Shown: positions 40,900-49,955, numbered from the stretch's first letter. The stretch: 64,000 nucleotides of DNA from an uncultured Christensenellaceae bacterium (GCA_910588465.1 CAJUOP010000005.1:23644-87643), one strand, 5' to 3'. The notes: generated from the sequence alone by a model not told the origin. A program made the numbers and translations.

Positions 40900-41766
40900 T
40901 TAAATCTTCCCTCCCATTTTCTTCTGTTTACAGCCGCACATCACGCGCCGCGTTTCCAGCGGCAGCCCCCGCAGCAAAACGTTGTCCGTTAAATCGCGGT
41001 TGAAATGAAATTCGATTTTTGCAAGATTTTGCCGCAGCGAATAAAAGAGCGTATCGAATAAAAAGTTTATTTCCCGCCCGTTTTGTTCCAGCAACTCCTT
41101 TTTGCCTGCGCTGCCGTAAGCGAGCACGAACGGATTGTAGTTTTTCTTTTTACGGTCCTTGTCGTAGTCGTCGAGGGCGTCGATCAGATATACCCACTTG
41201 CCCAGCTCGTAAAACAGCCCCGCGGTGAACTCCGTCGCTTTGTCCTTTAAAAAATAATCGGAAAGCGCGCGCATCATGTTCGCGGTGGGATCCGCCGCCA
41301 TGTCGGGCGAGGTCGTCTTGTTCTTTTCCGTGCGCTCCTGCTCCCCCATAAACCCGCGGACGATTTTCACTAATTCGGGATAGCGCTTTTTTGCCCGTTT
41401 AAAGCCCTTTTTAAACCACAGCCGCCGCCCTCTGCCCTTTCCGCCGTCCGCAACGTCGTCCGTGAGCTTGTAATAGAGCAAAACGGTATTCAGCGCGCCC
41501 AGCTCTTTGGTAAGCTCGTCGAGTTTCGCGATGGGACGCTTGCGAATGAGGTGCTCGGCGCAGTGCGCCTGTTCCACCGTAACGTCGATCCCCGCAATAT
41601 TGTGCAGCAGCGCGGACAAAAACGCCACGTCGTAGGTAAGTCCCACGCGCGCCGCCTGCCCGCACGAAGCCCCTATCCCCTTGCACAGCCCGCAATACAT
41701 CGCCTTGTAAAGCATGAAGTCTTTGATATATAAATTGGGCATATCGTAACGAACGTATCCGAACAC
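40900..41766 (-). CDS. DUF5685 family protein
   Basis: The protein has 288 residues. It starts MFGYVRYDMPNLYIKDFMLY, then KAMYCGLCKGIGASCG: the conserved DUF5685 N-terminus with its Cys motif. Helical throughout, with DALDDYDKDRKKKNYNPFVL in the middle and RVMCGCKQKK near the end. As I recall DUF5685 proteins are uncharacterised and found in Firmicutes next to J-domain-like genes, as here. It starts two bases after the trpS stop. The conserved Cys may bind a metal together with the Cys-tailed partners. Confidence 0.8.
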   Translation of the reverse strand: MFGYVRYDMPNLYIKDFMLYKAMYCGLCKGIGASCGQAARVGLTYDVAFLSALLHNIAGIDVTVEQAHCAEHLIRKRPIAKLDELTKELGALNTVLLYYKLTDDVADGGKGRGRRLWFKKGFKRAKKRYPELVKIVRGFMGEQERTEKNKTTSPDMAADPTANMMRALSDYFLKDKATEFTAGLFYELGKWVYLIDALDDYDKDRKKKNYNPFVLAYGSAGKKELLEQNGREINFLFDTLFYSLRQNLAKIEFHFNRDLTDNVLLRGLPLETRRVMCGCKQKKMGGKI

Positions 41767-41768
41767 CG

Positions 41769-42776
41769 TTATTCTCCCTGATAAAAACCGATTTTGCGGT
41801 AAACTTTGGAGAGCGTTTTTCTCGCCGCCTTAAACGCGCGCTCCGCGCCCGAAGCGAGCACGCCCGCAAGATACGCTTTGTCGGCAAGAAGCTTTTTTTG
41901 CTCCGCCTGTACGGGCGCGAGCTTATCCGCAACCGTCTCGCCCACGGCGAGCTTGAATTCGCCGTAGCCCTTGCCCGCGAATTCCTTTTCCGCCTCCTCC
42001 ACGGTACAATCGCGAAAGACGGAATATATCGTAAGCAAATTGGAAACGCCCGCTTTTTCTTCCGAATAGCGGATATCGTTTCCGCTGTCCGTCACGGCGC
42101 GTTTGAATTTACGGATAATCGTATCTTTATCGTCCGCAAAGAAAATCGAAGCGTTTAAATTCTCGTCCGACTTGCTCATTTTTTTGGTCGGCTCCTGCAA
42201 GGACATAATCTTTGCGCCCGTCTTTAAAATAAGCGGTTCGGGCACGCGGAAGGTTTCCCCGTAGCGGTTGTTAAAACGGATTGCGATATCGCGCGCGATC
42301 TCCACGTGCTGCTTCTGATCGAGCCCGACGGGCACGCCGTCCACCTGATAAAGGAGAATATCCGCCGCCATGAGCACGGGATAGTCCATCAGCCCCATGT
42401 TGATATTATCGGCGTGTTTTTGCGATTTATCCTTAAACTGCGTCATACGGCTCATCTCGCCCACGTAGGTAAGCGAATTGAGCACCCAGGTAAGCTCCGC
42501 ATGCTGGGGCACCTGCGACTGCACGTAAAGCGTGCACTTTTCGGGGTCTACCCCGCAGGCAATATAGAGCGCGGCGGCTTCGAGCGTGCGCCTGCGCAGC
42601 TCTGCCGGCTCCTGCCGCACGGTGATCGAGTGCATATTGGCGATTGCGTAAAAACAATCGTTCCCCTCTTGCAGGCGCACCCAGTTGCGGATTGCCCCCA
42701 CGTAGTTCCCGATTGTTAAATTCCCGCTCGGTTGCGCCGCCGAATAGAGCGTTTTTCGCCCGCGTTCCGCCTCCAT
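41769..42776 (-). CDS. trpS: Tryptophanyl-tRNA synthetase
   Basis: A class I aminoacyl-tRNA synthetase that charges tRNA-Trp. The protein has 335 residues, normal for the bacterial type. The HIGH-like motif is PSGNLTIGNYVGA, the KMSKS loop is KKMSKSDEN, and GLDQKQHVEIARDIA is the family core. The SD is GGAGGGG. It heads an operon of at least six genes ending (before island insertion) with rlmD and probably the mgtC-like gene. The leader is only about 40 nt, so no T-box is present. Confidence 0.96.
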   Translation of the reverse strand: MEAERGRKTLYSAAQPSGNLTIGNYVGAIRNWVRLQEGNDCFYAIANMHSITVRQEPAELRRRTLEAAALYIACGVDPEKCTLYVQSQVPQHAELTWVLNSLTYVGEMSRMTQFKDKSQKHADNINMGLMDYPVLMAADILLYQVDGVPVGLDQKQHVEIARDIAIRFNNRYGETFRVPEPLILKTGAKIMSLQEPTKKMSKSDENLNASIFFADDKDTIIRKFKRAVTDSGNDIRYSEEKAGVSNLLTIYSVFRDCTVEEAEKEFAGKGYGEFKLAVGETVADKLAPVQAEQKKLLADKAYLAGVLASGAERAFKAARKTLSKVYRKIGFYQGE

Positions 42777-42816
42777 AACCCCTCCGTTACGATTAGTTTA
42801 CTATCTGAATAACGCC

Positions 42817-42845
42817 ATTATATCATAACCGAATAAAAAAAGCAA
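42817..42845 (-). promoter_or_regulatory. trpS operon promoter
   Basis: On the minus strand: TTGCTT, 17 bp, TATAAT, about 40 bp before the start codon. Confidence 0.75.
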
Positions 42846-42904
42846 CGCAAACAAAGAAGTTGCGCCGCGATTCATACAGAAATAACCCGATTTTCACCGT
42901 ACGT

Positions 42905-43275
42905 ACGCATAAGTACGTTTTTTGGAATCGGGATTCCTTCGGTCGCTCCGCTCCCTCTGAATGACAATGAGGAGCAGTCAATCCGCCTCTCCGTCAGTTC
43001 GCCCCGCCGTTCCCGTCATTCTGCCCCGCCGTTTCTGTCATTCTGCCCCGCCGTTCCTGTCATTCTGCCCCGCCGTTCCTGTCATTCTGAGCGCAGCGAA
43101 AGAATCCCATGAACGAAGTCCGCAAAACCCGTGGCGGCACGAGTCGCAGGCGAAGTAGCGCAGCAAAAGAATCCCATGCAGGAAGTCCGTCCTCTCTCCG
43201 TGGGATTCTTCGCCCGCAAGGGGCTCAGAATGACAAAGATTCCTTCGGGCGCTCCGCTCCCTCTGAATGACAAAA
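42905..43275. repeat. Block of dispersed GTCATTC-type repeats
   Basis: A gene-free stretch between trpS and thrC. It contains inverted halves GATTCCTTCGGTCGCTCCGC with CCCTCTGAATGACAA, the long form GTCATTCTGAGCGCAGCGAA followed by AGAATCCCATGAACG (also near 14.55 kb), and the inverse GGGATTCTTCGCCCGCAAGG with GGCTCAGAATGAC. It belongs to the same family as at 4.8 and 14.4-15.0 kb. Confidence 0.8.
42993..43086 (+). repeat. 22-bp tandem repeat, about four units
   Basis: Units GTCATTCTGCCCCGCCGTTY start at 43015, 43037 and 43059, with the next GTCATTCTG at 43081 running into the dispersed form and a degenerate unit at 42993. It is an array without spacers. Confidence 0.85.
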
Positions 43276-43357
43276 TAAAAATAATTTTAACCGTTTTGTA
43301 ATTCATAATCGGCATAGAGCTGCAAAAAGCGTTTTCAAAATTCGACCTATAAAACCC

Positions 43358-43392
43358 CAAGCGCCCGACGGCTTTCCCGTCGGGCGTTTGAA
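43358..43392 (-). terminator. Terminator of thrC
   Basis: A 14-bp stem CAAACGCCCGACGG/CCGTCGGGCGCTTG with a five-base loop, followed on the minus strand by GGGGTTTTATAG. Confidence 0.85.
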
Positions 43393-43401
43393 ATCTTTTT
43401 G

Positions 43402-44892
43402 TTATACAAATTTTAACACTTCGTCGAACATTTTGTCCGCGGAAACGACCTGCTTAAAGCGAATCGGCTTATAGCGGATCGCCTTTAAGCTTTCGGGCAC
43501 ATTCATGGCGGTAATCAAGTTAATGCGCTTAATGCCCTTAAAGCTGTCCTTTACGTCGTTGCCCGTAAGCGCGTAATAAACGTCCTGCGGGAATTTATAC
43601 GGGCTCGCCGTGGAAACCACCACCATGGGCGGCTTTTCGGCGTTGGGGTCCTCGTCCCGCTTTTCGCAATAGCGCACGGCGACGTCCATCGCAACGCCCG
43701 TGTGCGGATCCATGGGATAGCCGTACTCGGTAAAAAATTCGTAAATGCAGTCCACCATTTCGGCGTCGCCCGTGCAGCCCGCCGCAAAGCTTTTGCGCAG
43801 CTCCTTCAGCTCGTCGGGGCGGACGGAATATTTCCCCGTCGCGGCAAGCGAATTCATGCGGTCGGCGGTAAGCGCGGCGTCTCTGCCCGAAAATTCAAAC
43901 ACCAGCCGTTCCAGATTGGACGAAACCAGAATATCCATAGAGGGCGACATGGTTTTACGCAAAGTGCGCCCGCTGTCGTAAATTCCCTTTTGGAAAAAGT
44001 CGGTAAGCACGCGGTTTGCGTTGGAGGCGCAAATCAGCCTGCCGACGGGAAGCCCCATCTTTTTGGCATAGAACGCGGCGAGTATGTTGCCGAAGTTGCC
44101 CGTGGGAACGGTGAAATCCACCTTGTCGCCGTAGACGATCTGCTCGGAAGAGAGCAGGTCGCAATACGCCGAAAAATAGTAGGCGATCTGCGGAACCAGC
44201 CGCCCGATATTGATGGAATTCGCCGAAGAGAGCAGCACGTTTTTCTCTTTCAGCGCCTTGGCGCAGTCGTCCGACGCGAAGATCTTTTTTACCCCGCGCT
44301 GACAGTCGTCGAAGTTTCCGCGCACGGCGACCACGTTCACGTTGTCGCCCTCCTGCACGCTCATTTGCAGCTTTTGCATTTTCGAAACGCCGTCCTCGGG
44401 ATAAAACACCATCACTTTTACGCCCGCGGCGTCCTTAAAGCCCTCGAGCGCGGCTTTGCCCGTGTCGCCGCTGGTCGCGGCAAGCACCAGAATTTCCTCT
44501 TTTATCCCGCTCAGCTCGCATCCGCGCTTCAACAAAAACGGCAACACGGAGAGCGCCATGTCCTTAAACGCGCAGGTGGGACCGTGGAACAGCTCGAGCA
44601 TATACATTCCGTTTTCCACTTTTACAAGCGGAGCGGCGTCCTCCTCTTCGAAGCGGGAATACGCCTCGCGGCAGGCGGAGAGCAGCTCGTCCTCTCTGTA
44701 TTCGTCGAAAAACTTATGCAAAACGAAAGCCGCCCGTTCGGGATAATCCATTTCGATCATGGAAGCGATTTCCTGTTTGGAGACGGTCGGAAAAGCCTCG
44801 GGGACGAACAGCCCGCCGTCTGCCGCCATTCCCCGAACGATCGCCTGCGCGCCGTTTACCGCGCCGCCCCCTCTCGTGCTTATAAATTTCAT
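43402..44892 (-). CDS. thrC: Threonine synthase
   Basis: A PLP enzyme converting O-phosphohomoserine to threonine. The protein has 496 residues. It starts MKFISTRGGGAV, the typical 'y.STrg....' N-terminus. The PLP-lysine motif is HGPTCAFKDMAL, and the glycine loop for phosphate is LAATSGDTGKAALEGF. PTGNFGNILAAFYAKKMG is also conserved. A frame extension of 12 codons upstream is rejected because GGAGGCGGATAAA precedes this ATG. It has a terminator downstream; a small ATPase gene lies upstream on the same strand. Confidence 0.95.
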   Translation of the reverse strand: MKFISTRGGGAVNGAQAIVRGMAADGGLFVPEAFPTVSKQEIASMIEMDYPERAAFVLHKFFDEYREDELLSACREAYSRFEEEDAAPLVKVENGMYMLELFHGPTCAFKDMALSVLPFLLKRGCELSGIKEEILVLAATSGDTGKAALEGFKDAAGVKVMVFYPEDGVSKMQKLQMSVQEGDNVNVVAVRGNFDDCQRGVKKIFASDDCAKALKEKNVLLSSANSINIGRLVPQIAYYFSAYCDLLSSEQIVYGDKVDFTVPTGNFGNILAAFYAKKMGLPVGRLICASNANRVLTDFFQKGIYDSGRTLRKTMSPSMDILVSSNLERLVFEFSGRDAALTADRMNSLAATGKYSVRPDELKELRKSFAAGCTGDAEMVDCIYEFFTEYGYPMDPHTGVAMDVAVRYCEKRDEDPNAEKPPMVVVSTASPYKFPQDVYYALTGNDVKDSFKGIKRINLITAMNVPESLKAIRYKPIRFKQVVSADKMFDEVLKFV

Positions 44893-44999
44893 TTTATCCG
44901 CCTCCACGAAAAATGCTGCCGAAAGCATACGCTCACGGCATCATTTTCCAAACCGATTATTTTTCAGCCGTATGCGGCGGAAGCATCCGCCGCAGAAAA

Positions 45000-45407
45000 T
45001 CAAAGATATTTCTTTACGAAGTCGGGCAGCTCCTCTTCCGTGCAGCTGCAAGTAATGTAAATTTGCAGGTTACGCAGCGCCGACACCTTTTCGAGCATAT
45101 AGAACAGCTGCGCCATGTCCGAAATTTTCTTGCCCGCAATGCGCGCCACACCGTCGAGGAAAACAAACTCGTTGTCGTAACCTCCCGCGATTGCGCCCTT
45201 TACGAACCCGCAAAGCGCCTCTTCCCCCGCCACCGAATAATCGGTAACGTCGATAAAACGGATCTCGCGCTTTAAATCGTACATATATCTCTTGGTATCG
45301 GTAATAAAAATCAGATGTCCTTTGGCGGAAGCGACGCACTCGTTCGCCGCGTCGATAATACGCTTGGTTTTTCCGCTTCCTTTCGGTCCGCAAATGATTT
45401 TGATCAT
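45000..45407 (-). CDS. Small P-loop ATPase of unknown function
   Basis: The protein has 135 residues. It starts MIKIICGPKGSGKTKRIIDA with Walker A GPKGSGKT; a Walker B-like strand is NEFVFLDGVARI. The rest (HLIFITDTKRYMYDLKREIR; LQIYITCSCTEEEL) looks like a minimal RecA/ASCE-type core. It is too small for a transporter or kinase of known type. The start is set by CAGGAGGATACT. It is often annotated as 'ATP-binding protein' in clostridia, as I recall. A strong Cys pair CSC is near the end. Function unknown. Confidence 0.65.
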   Translation of the reverse strand: MIKIICGPKGSGKTKRIIDAANECVASAKGHLIFITDTKRYMYDLKREIRFIDVTDYSVAGEEALCGFVKGAIAGGYDNEFVFLDGVARIAGKKISDMAQLFYMLEKVSALRNLQIYITCSCTEEELPDFVKKYL

Positions 45408-45447
45408 AGTATCCTCCTGAGCCTTTCGGCAATAATTCTCTGTATTC

Positions 45448-45476
45448 ATTTTAGCAAAATTTTACGCAGTTTTCAA
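45448..45476 (-). promoter_or_regulatory. Promoter of the small ATPase gene (and perhaps thrC)
   Basis: On the minus strand: TTGAAA, 17 bp, TAAAAT, with a leader of about 40 nt. Confidence 0.7.
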
Positions 45477-45504
45477 GGGGTTTTTTGAAAAAATACGAAA
45501 AAAT

Positions 45505-46704
45505 TTAATTTAAACTTCTGATAAACGCGTCGATCCTGTCCAAACCGTCCAGCATATCTTTCATCGAGAGGGAATAAGAGAGCCGCACGCACTCGTCCGC
45601 GCCGAACGAAATGCCGGGAACGACGGCGACCTTTGCCGCGTTCAACAGGCAGTCCGCAAACGAAACCGAACCGTTAATGAGCGTATCGCCGAATTTTTTT
45701 CCGTATACGCCGCTCACCACGAGCATGGCGTAAAACGCGCCCTCGGGGATAATACAGTATACGCCCTGCATCTCGGAAATGCGCTCGATCATGGCAAGAC
45801 GGCGGCGGGCGAACCGCGCGACCATCTCCTCCACCGCCGCATCGGGCGAGCTGAGCGCCGTGAGCGCCGCGTACTGCGCGATCGAATTCGCGTTGGAGGT
45901 GGCGTGGCTCTGAAAGGAGTCTATCGCCTTGGCGATATCCCTGGGCGCGGCAAGGTAGCCGATGCGCCAGCCCGTCATGGCGTACGTCTTGGAAACGCCG
46001 TTCACGGTGATCGTAAGCTCCTTCATCTTCTCCGAGCAAGCCGCCATGGAAAAGGGCTTTACGTTGCCGTACACGAGCTTTTCGTAAATCTCGTCCGAGA
46101 GCACCAAAATTCCCGCCTCCTCGCACACCGCCGCCAGCGCGCGGACCTCTTCTTCCGAATACACCGCGCCCGTGGGATTGTTGGGGGAGTTGAAAATAAA
46201 CAGCTTTGTTTTAGGCGTGATCGCCGCCTTCAACTGCTCGGGCGTAATTTTAAAGCCCGTCTTTTTGCTCGCCTTTACGATGACGGGCACGCCGCCGCAA
46301 GCCTTTACCACCTCGGGATAGGTCAGCCAGTAGGGCGCGGGAATGATCACCTCGTCTCCTTCGTCGAGCACGGCGAAGCACACGTTGAAAATGGAATGCT
46401 TGGCGCCGTTGGAAATGATGATTTGCGAGGATTCGTATTCCAGCCCGTTGTCGTATAAAAATTTATCGCAGACGGCGCGGCGAAGCTCCTTTAAGCCCGC
46501 GCTGGGGGTGTATTTGGTGCGCCCCTTTTGCAGCGCGTCGATCGCGGCGTTTACGATATGCTCGGGCGTGTTGAAATCGGGTTCGCCCACGCCGAAGTTC
46601 ACCACGTTCTCTCCCGCCGCCTTCATCGCCTTGGCCTTCGCGCTGATGGCAAGCGTCAACGAGGGGGAAATGGTCTGAATTCGTTTTGCAAGTCGGTTTG
46701 TCAT
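45505..46704 (-). CDS. Class I pyridoxal-phosphate aminotransferase, probably aspartate aminotransferase
   Basis: The protein has 399 residues. PLP-binding landmarks: NVVNFGVGEPDFNTPEHIV, YTPSAGLKELR, APYWLTYPEV, FNSPNNPTGAVY, SDEIYEKLVYG, and the lysine motif VNGVSKTYAMTGWRIGY. The features fit the Bacillus AspB-type (subgroup Ib) aspartate aminotransferase, though other class I specificities are possible. The start follows CGGAGGTATATACAATT. It lies 43 bp downstream of prfA. Together with thrC it fits the aspartate family pathway. Confidence 0.9.
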   Translation of the reverse strand: MTNRLAKRIQTISPSLTLAISAKAKAMKAAGENVVNFGVGEPDFNTPEHIVNAAIDALQKGRTKYTPSAGLKELRRAVCDKFLYDNGLEYESSQIIISNGAKHSIFNVCFAVLDEGDEVIIPAPYWLTYPEVVKACGGVPVIVKASKKTGFKITPEQLKAAITPKTKLFIFNSPNNPTGAVYSEEEVRALAAVCEEAGILVLSDEIYEKLVYGNVKPFSMAACSEKMKELTITVNGVSKTYAMTGWRIGYLAAPRDIAKAIDSFQSHATSNANSIAQYAALTALSSPDAAVEEMVARFARRRLAMIERISEMQGVYCIIPEGAFYAMLVVSGVYGKKFGDTLINGSVSFADCLLNAAKVAVVPGISFGADECVRLSYSLSMKDMLDGLDRIDAFIRSLN

Positions 46705-46747
46705 AATTGTATATACCTCCGAACGGCAACGTTCAAACGCCCGCGCG

Positions 46748-47818
46748 TTACGACTGAGCAAATGCGGTAAGCTGCGCCTCTCTGTCCGCACGGGCAAGCG
46801 CGTCCGTCATTTCGTCCAGCTCGCCCGCCAAAAACGCTTCCATCGAAAACACGCTCAGCCCGATCCTGTGATCGGTGATCCTGCTTTGGGGAAAGTTGTA
46901 CGTGCGGATCCGCTCGCTTCTGTCTCCCGAGCCGACCAAGCTCTTTCTGCTCTGCGCTTCGGCGGAGTTGGCTCTGCCCGCATAATAATCGTAAAGCCGC
47001 GTCTTTAACACGCGGAACGCTTTCTCTTTGTTCTTTAATTGGCTGCGCTCGTCCTGACAGCTCACCACAATCCCCGTCGGGAAATGGGTGATGCGAATCG
47101 CCGAATCGGTCTTATTGATGTGCTGTCCGCCCGCGCCCGAGGAACGGTAGGTATCTACGCGAATATCCTTTTCGTCGATTTCGACTTCCACTTCCTCCGC
47201 CTCGGGCAGAACGGCAACGGTCGCCGTAGACGTGTGGATCCTGCCCTGCGATTCGGTTTCGGGCACGCGCTGCACGCGGTGCACTCCGCTCTCGTATTTC
47301 AGCCGCTTATAAGCGCCCTTGCCGCTGATATTTACGATCGCCTCTTTCATGCCGCCCAGCTCGGTTTCGTTTAAATCGACGACTTCCCACTTGAAACGGT
47401 GTTTTTCGCAATAGCCCATATACATGCGATACAGCGTATATGCAAAGAGCGCAGCCTCTTCCCCGCCCGCACCCGCGCGGATTTCCAAGGTACAGTTGCG
47501 CTCGTCGTTCTTATCTTTGGGAAGGAGCAGAATTTTCAGCTCTTTTTCGAGCTCGGCAAGCTGTTCCTTGCAGGAATATCCCTCGTCGAGCAAAAGCTGC
47601 TTCATTTCCCCCGTTTCGCGCTCCGCCTCTTCGAACGCGGAGTTCATTTCTTCCTCTTTCTTGCGGTATTCGCGGTATTTTAACACCACCTCTTCCGTTT
47701 CGGCGCGCTCTTTGGAAAGCTTTGTATATTGCGCTATATCCGAAAGCACGCCCTCGGACGCCAGCAGACCCAAAATTTCTTCGTATCTGCGTTCGATCGT
47801 CTGCAACCGTTTCAGCAT
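46748..47818 (-). CDS. prfA: Peptide chain release factor 1
   Basis: RF1 terminates at UAA and UAG. The protein has 356 residues. EIRAGAGGEEAALFAYTLYR and the catalytic GGQ in RSSGAGGQHINKTDSAIR are present, with RVPETESQGRIHTS before it. GGQ glutamine is the substrate of PrmC, encoded just upstream: the ATG lies one base after the PrmC stop. Confidence 0.96.
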   Translation of the reverse strand: MLKRLQTIERRYEEILGLLASEGVLSDIAQYTKLSKERAETEEVVLKYREYRKKEEEMNSAFEEAERETGEMKQLLLDEGYSCKEQLAELEKELKILLLPKDKNDERNCTLEIRAGAGGEEAALFAYTLYRMYMGYCEKHRFKWEVVDLNETELGGMKEAIVNISGKGAYKRLKYESGVHRVQRVPETESQGRIHTSTATVAVLPEAEEVEVEIDEKDIRVDTYRSSGAGGQHINKTDSAIRITHFPTGIVVSCQDERSQLKNKEKAFRVLKTRLYDYYAGRANSAEAQSRKSLVGSGDRSERIRTYNFPQSRITDHRIGLSVFSMEAFLAGELDEMTDALARADREAQLTAFAQS

Positions 47819-47819
47819 A

Positions 47820-49655
47820 TTAATACCCTATCTTAATAATACGGGCTACGCCTTCCAGATCGCGCACGACCATGGTATAGTCGCAGCGGGATTTGGTTTT
47901 GAAAATCTTGATCACTTCCTGCGCCTGATCCTCTCCGCACTCCACGATGAGCATACCGCCCCGCACCAGATAGCGCGTCACCTTTTCCGCGATGCGGCGA
48001 TAGAATTCCAAACCGTCCGCGCCGCCGTCGAGGGCGAGCCGCGGCTCGTGATCGCGCACTTCGGGCTGCAAAGACCCGATATCGTCCGACTTGATATAGG
48101 GCGGATTCGCGGTGATCAGATTGAAACGCCCGCGCACGCCCGAAAAGAGGTCGGATTTCACGAACGTCACGTTCGCCTTGTTCAGCCGCGCGTTCTCGCG
48201 CGCAAGCTCCAGCGCGTCGTCCGAAATGTCCGCGCCCACTACGGAAACCGTCTTATCCTTCGCCGCCTCGCAGGCAACCGCAATGGCGATCGCGCCGCTT
48301 CCCGTACATAAATCGAGCATGCTGTCGCCGTCGTTCAGCACCGAAACCGCCTGACGGACCAGTACTTCCGTTTCGGGGCGGGGAATGAGCACCCTCTCGT
48401 CCACCTTGATTTTATATCCGTAAAAGTCGGTGTCGCCGAAGATATACCAAAGCGGTCTGCCCGTTAAGCGCTCTTCGAAAATTTCGAGAATCTTTTTACA
48501 CTCGGACTGCTTTACCACTCTGTCGTTGCCCAGCTCGCTGCGCGGAATCTTTAAAGTAAGGCTTACGATCCATTCCGCGTCCGCGTCCTCGATATTCTTT
48601 TCCGCAAAGCTCTTTTTCATCATGGCGAGCAGCTTGGAAACCTTGGTCTCGGTGGCGAACGTCTTTTCGGGCGAGTCGGGATTTTCGTCCATATCCAGCG
48701 TCTTTTCAAACGCGGTGATCGCGCACTCTATCATATCGTCAGCGGGCTCGCGCGTGGTGAGCAGCTGCAACAGATACCCCGGCGCCTTAAACGGGAAAAA
48801 CAGCGGGGAATTCGTCAGCGCGAACAGCTTTAACAACTCGTAAGAAACGCCCGCGACAAGGGGCAGACACAATATTTTCAAAAAGACGAGAATGAGTTTA
48901 TCCAGCCACGAAATGTTCGTGGTGATCCCCGCAAGCCCCACCCACAGCCAGCTGACGAGCGAAAAGAGCACGATGGAAATGACGAGCACGATAAAAATAA
49001 ACGTCGTGCCGCACCGATCGTGCAGACGCGAGCACTTTTTCACGTTTTCCACCGTAAGGGGCAAGCCGTACTCGTAACAGTTTATCGTCTTATGCTCGGC
49101 TCCGTGATAGCGGTAAGTTTCGCGCAGAGATTTAAAGCACAGCGTAAACAGGATATACAGAATAAAGATCACAAGGCGGAAGCCGCCCTCGATCAAATTA
49201 TACCAAACGCTGCCGCGCCCCCCCACGAACGAAAAGTTCTTATCCAGAAGCTCGGTTAAATAATTGGGCAAAAAGATAAACAGCGCCACCGCAAGCAATA
49301 TCCCGAAAAAAGTGGCGATTACCGAAACGATCGTGCCTACGCTGAGTTTTAACTTGTCGGAGACCCATTCGCTGAATTTGGTCGGATCCTCGTCCTCGCC
49401 GATCACGGCTTCCGAGCTGCGCAAAAGCGCCTTCATGCCGCTTACGAGCGACACGACGAAATTGACGACGCCGCGCACGAAGGGAAGCTTGCCGAATTTA
49501 TTCCGCTTTTCGGGCGGTTTGATCCGCTTCGCCTCTAATTGCAGCTCGCCGTTGTCGTCGCGCACCGCCATCGCCATGCCGCGCTTCCCGCGCATCATCA
49601 CGCCCTGCAGTACCGCCTGACCTCCGATATATGTACGATTGGTTTTTTTCTTCAT
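47820..49655 (-). CDS. prmC: DUF1385 membrane protein fused to release-factor glutamine methyltransferase PrmC
   Basis: The protein has 611 residues in one open frame. Residues 1-320 are a DUF1385 (YqhQ-like) protein: YIGGQAVLQGVMMRGKRGMA, RGVVNFVVSLVSGMKALLRS, several TM helices, RYHGAEHKTINCYEYG, HDRCGTTFIFIVLVIS. Residues about 350-611 are PrmC: a helical N-terminal part, RPLWYIFGDTDFYGYKI, LIPRPETEVLV, SAM motif LDLCTGSGAIAIAVACE and catalytic NPPYIKSDD. In related genomes these are two adjacent genes between rpmE and prfA. The fusion would hold the methylase at the membrane. The start follows GGAAGGGTAAAT; longer frames upstream are rejected. Confidence 0.92.
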   Translation of the reverse strand: MKKKTNRTYIGGQAVLQGVMMRGKRGMAMAVRDDNGELQLEAKRIKPPEKRNKFGKLPFVRGVVNFVVSLVSGMKALLRSSEAVIGEDEDPTKFSEWVSDKLKLSVGTIVSVIATFFGILLAVALFIFLPNYLTELLDKNFSFVGGRGSVWYNLIEGGFRLVIFILYILFTLCFKSLRETYRYHGAEHKTINCYEYGLPLTVENVKKCSRLHDRCGTTFIFIVLVISIVLFSLVSWLWVGLAGITTNISWLDKLILVFLKILCLPLVAGVSYELLKLFALTNSPLFFPFKAPGYLLQLLTTREPADDMIECAITAFEKTLDMDENPDSPEKTFATETKVSKLLAMMKKSFAEKNIEDADAEWIVSLTLKIPRSELGNDRVVKQSECKKILEIFEERLTGRPLWYIFGDTDFYGYKIKVDERVLIPRPETEVLVRQAVSVLNDGDSMLDLCTGSGAIAIAVACEAAKDKTVSVVGADISDDALELARENARLNKANVTFVKSDLFSGVRGRFNLITANPPYIKSDDIGSLQPEVRDHEPRLALDGGADGLEFYRRIAEKVTRYLVRGGMLIVECGEDQAQEVIKIFKTKSRCDYTMVVRDLEGVARIIKIGY

Positions 49656-49682
49656 ATTTACCCTTCCGCACAAAATATAACA

Positions 49683-49713
49683 AAACAGCCTCCCGTAAAT
49701 GAAGGCTGATTGT
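49683..49713 (-). terminator. Hairpin between rpmE and the DUF1385-prmC gene
   Basis: On the minus strand, directly after the rpmE stop: AGCCTTC..GGGAGGCT with flanking AACA/TGTTTT, then TTTTGTTATATTTTG. It is a likely partial terminator or attenuator. Confidence 0.6.
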
Positions 49714-49714
49714 T

Positions 49715-49918
49715 TTAAATGCCGTATCTTTTCTTGAACTTGTCGACGCGTCCGCCGGTATCGACGAGCTTTTGTCTGCCCGTGAAGAAGGGATGGCATT
49801 TACTGCAAATGTCCACCTTTAACACGTCCACGTCCTTCGTGGTGCCGACGGTAAATTTTTCGCCGCAAGCGCAAACGACTTCCACCTCGCGATATTTGGG
49901 ATGAATGTCCGCTTTCAT
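49715..49918 (-). CDS. rpmE: 50S ribosomal protein L31, zinc-binding type
   Basis: The protein has 67 residues, starting MKADIHPKYREVEVVCACGE. The four Cys of the C+ zinc form are present (CAC and CSKC, then HPFFTGRQKLVDTGGRVDKF). The SD is GAGGTGAACGAT. It heads the rpmE-DUF1385/prmC-prfA cluster. Confidence 0.96.
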   Translation of the reverse strand: MKADIHPKYREVEVVCACGEKFTVGTTKDVDVLKVDICSKCHPFFTGRQKLVDTGGRVDKFKKRYGI

Positions 49919-49955
49919 ATCGTTCACCTCACTCGGTAATAATCTGATACTGTTC

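Noticed and set aside
42777..42860. T-box riboswitch before trpS
   Set aside because: The leader from the TATAAT promoter is only about 40 nt, with no room for a specifier stem or antiterminator.
43702..45060. A 452-codon plus-strand frame opposite thrC
   Set aside because: A long antisense frame caused by GC-rich codon bias; no recognised motif, and thrC motifs are intact on the other strand.
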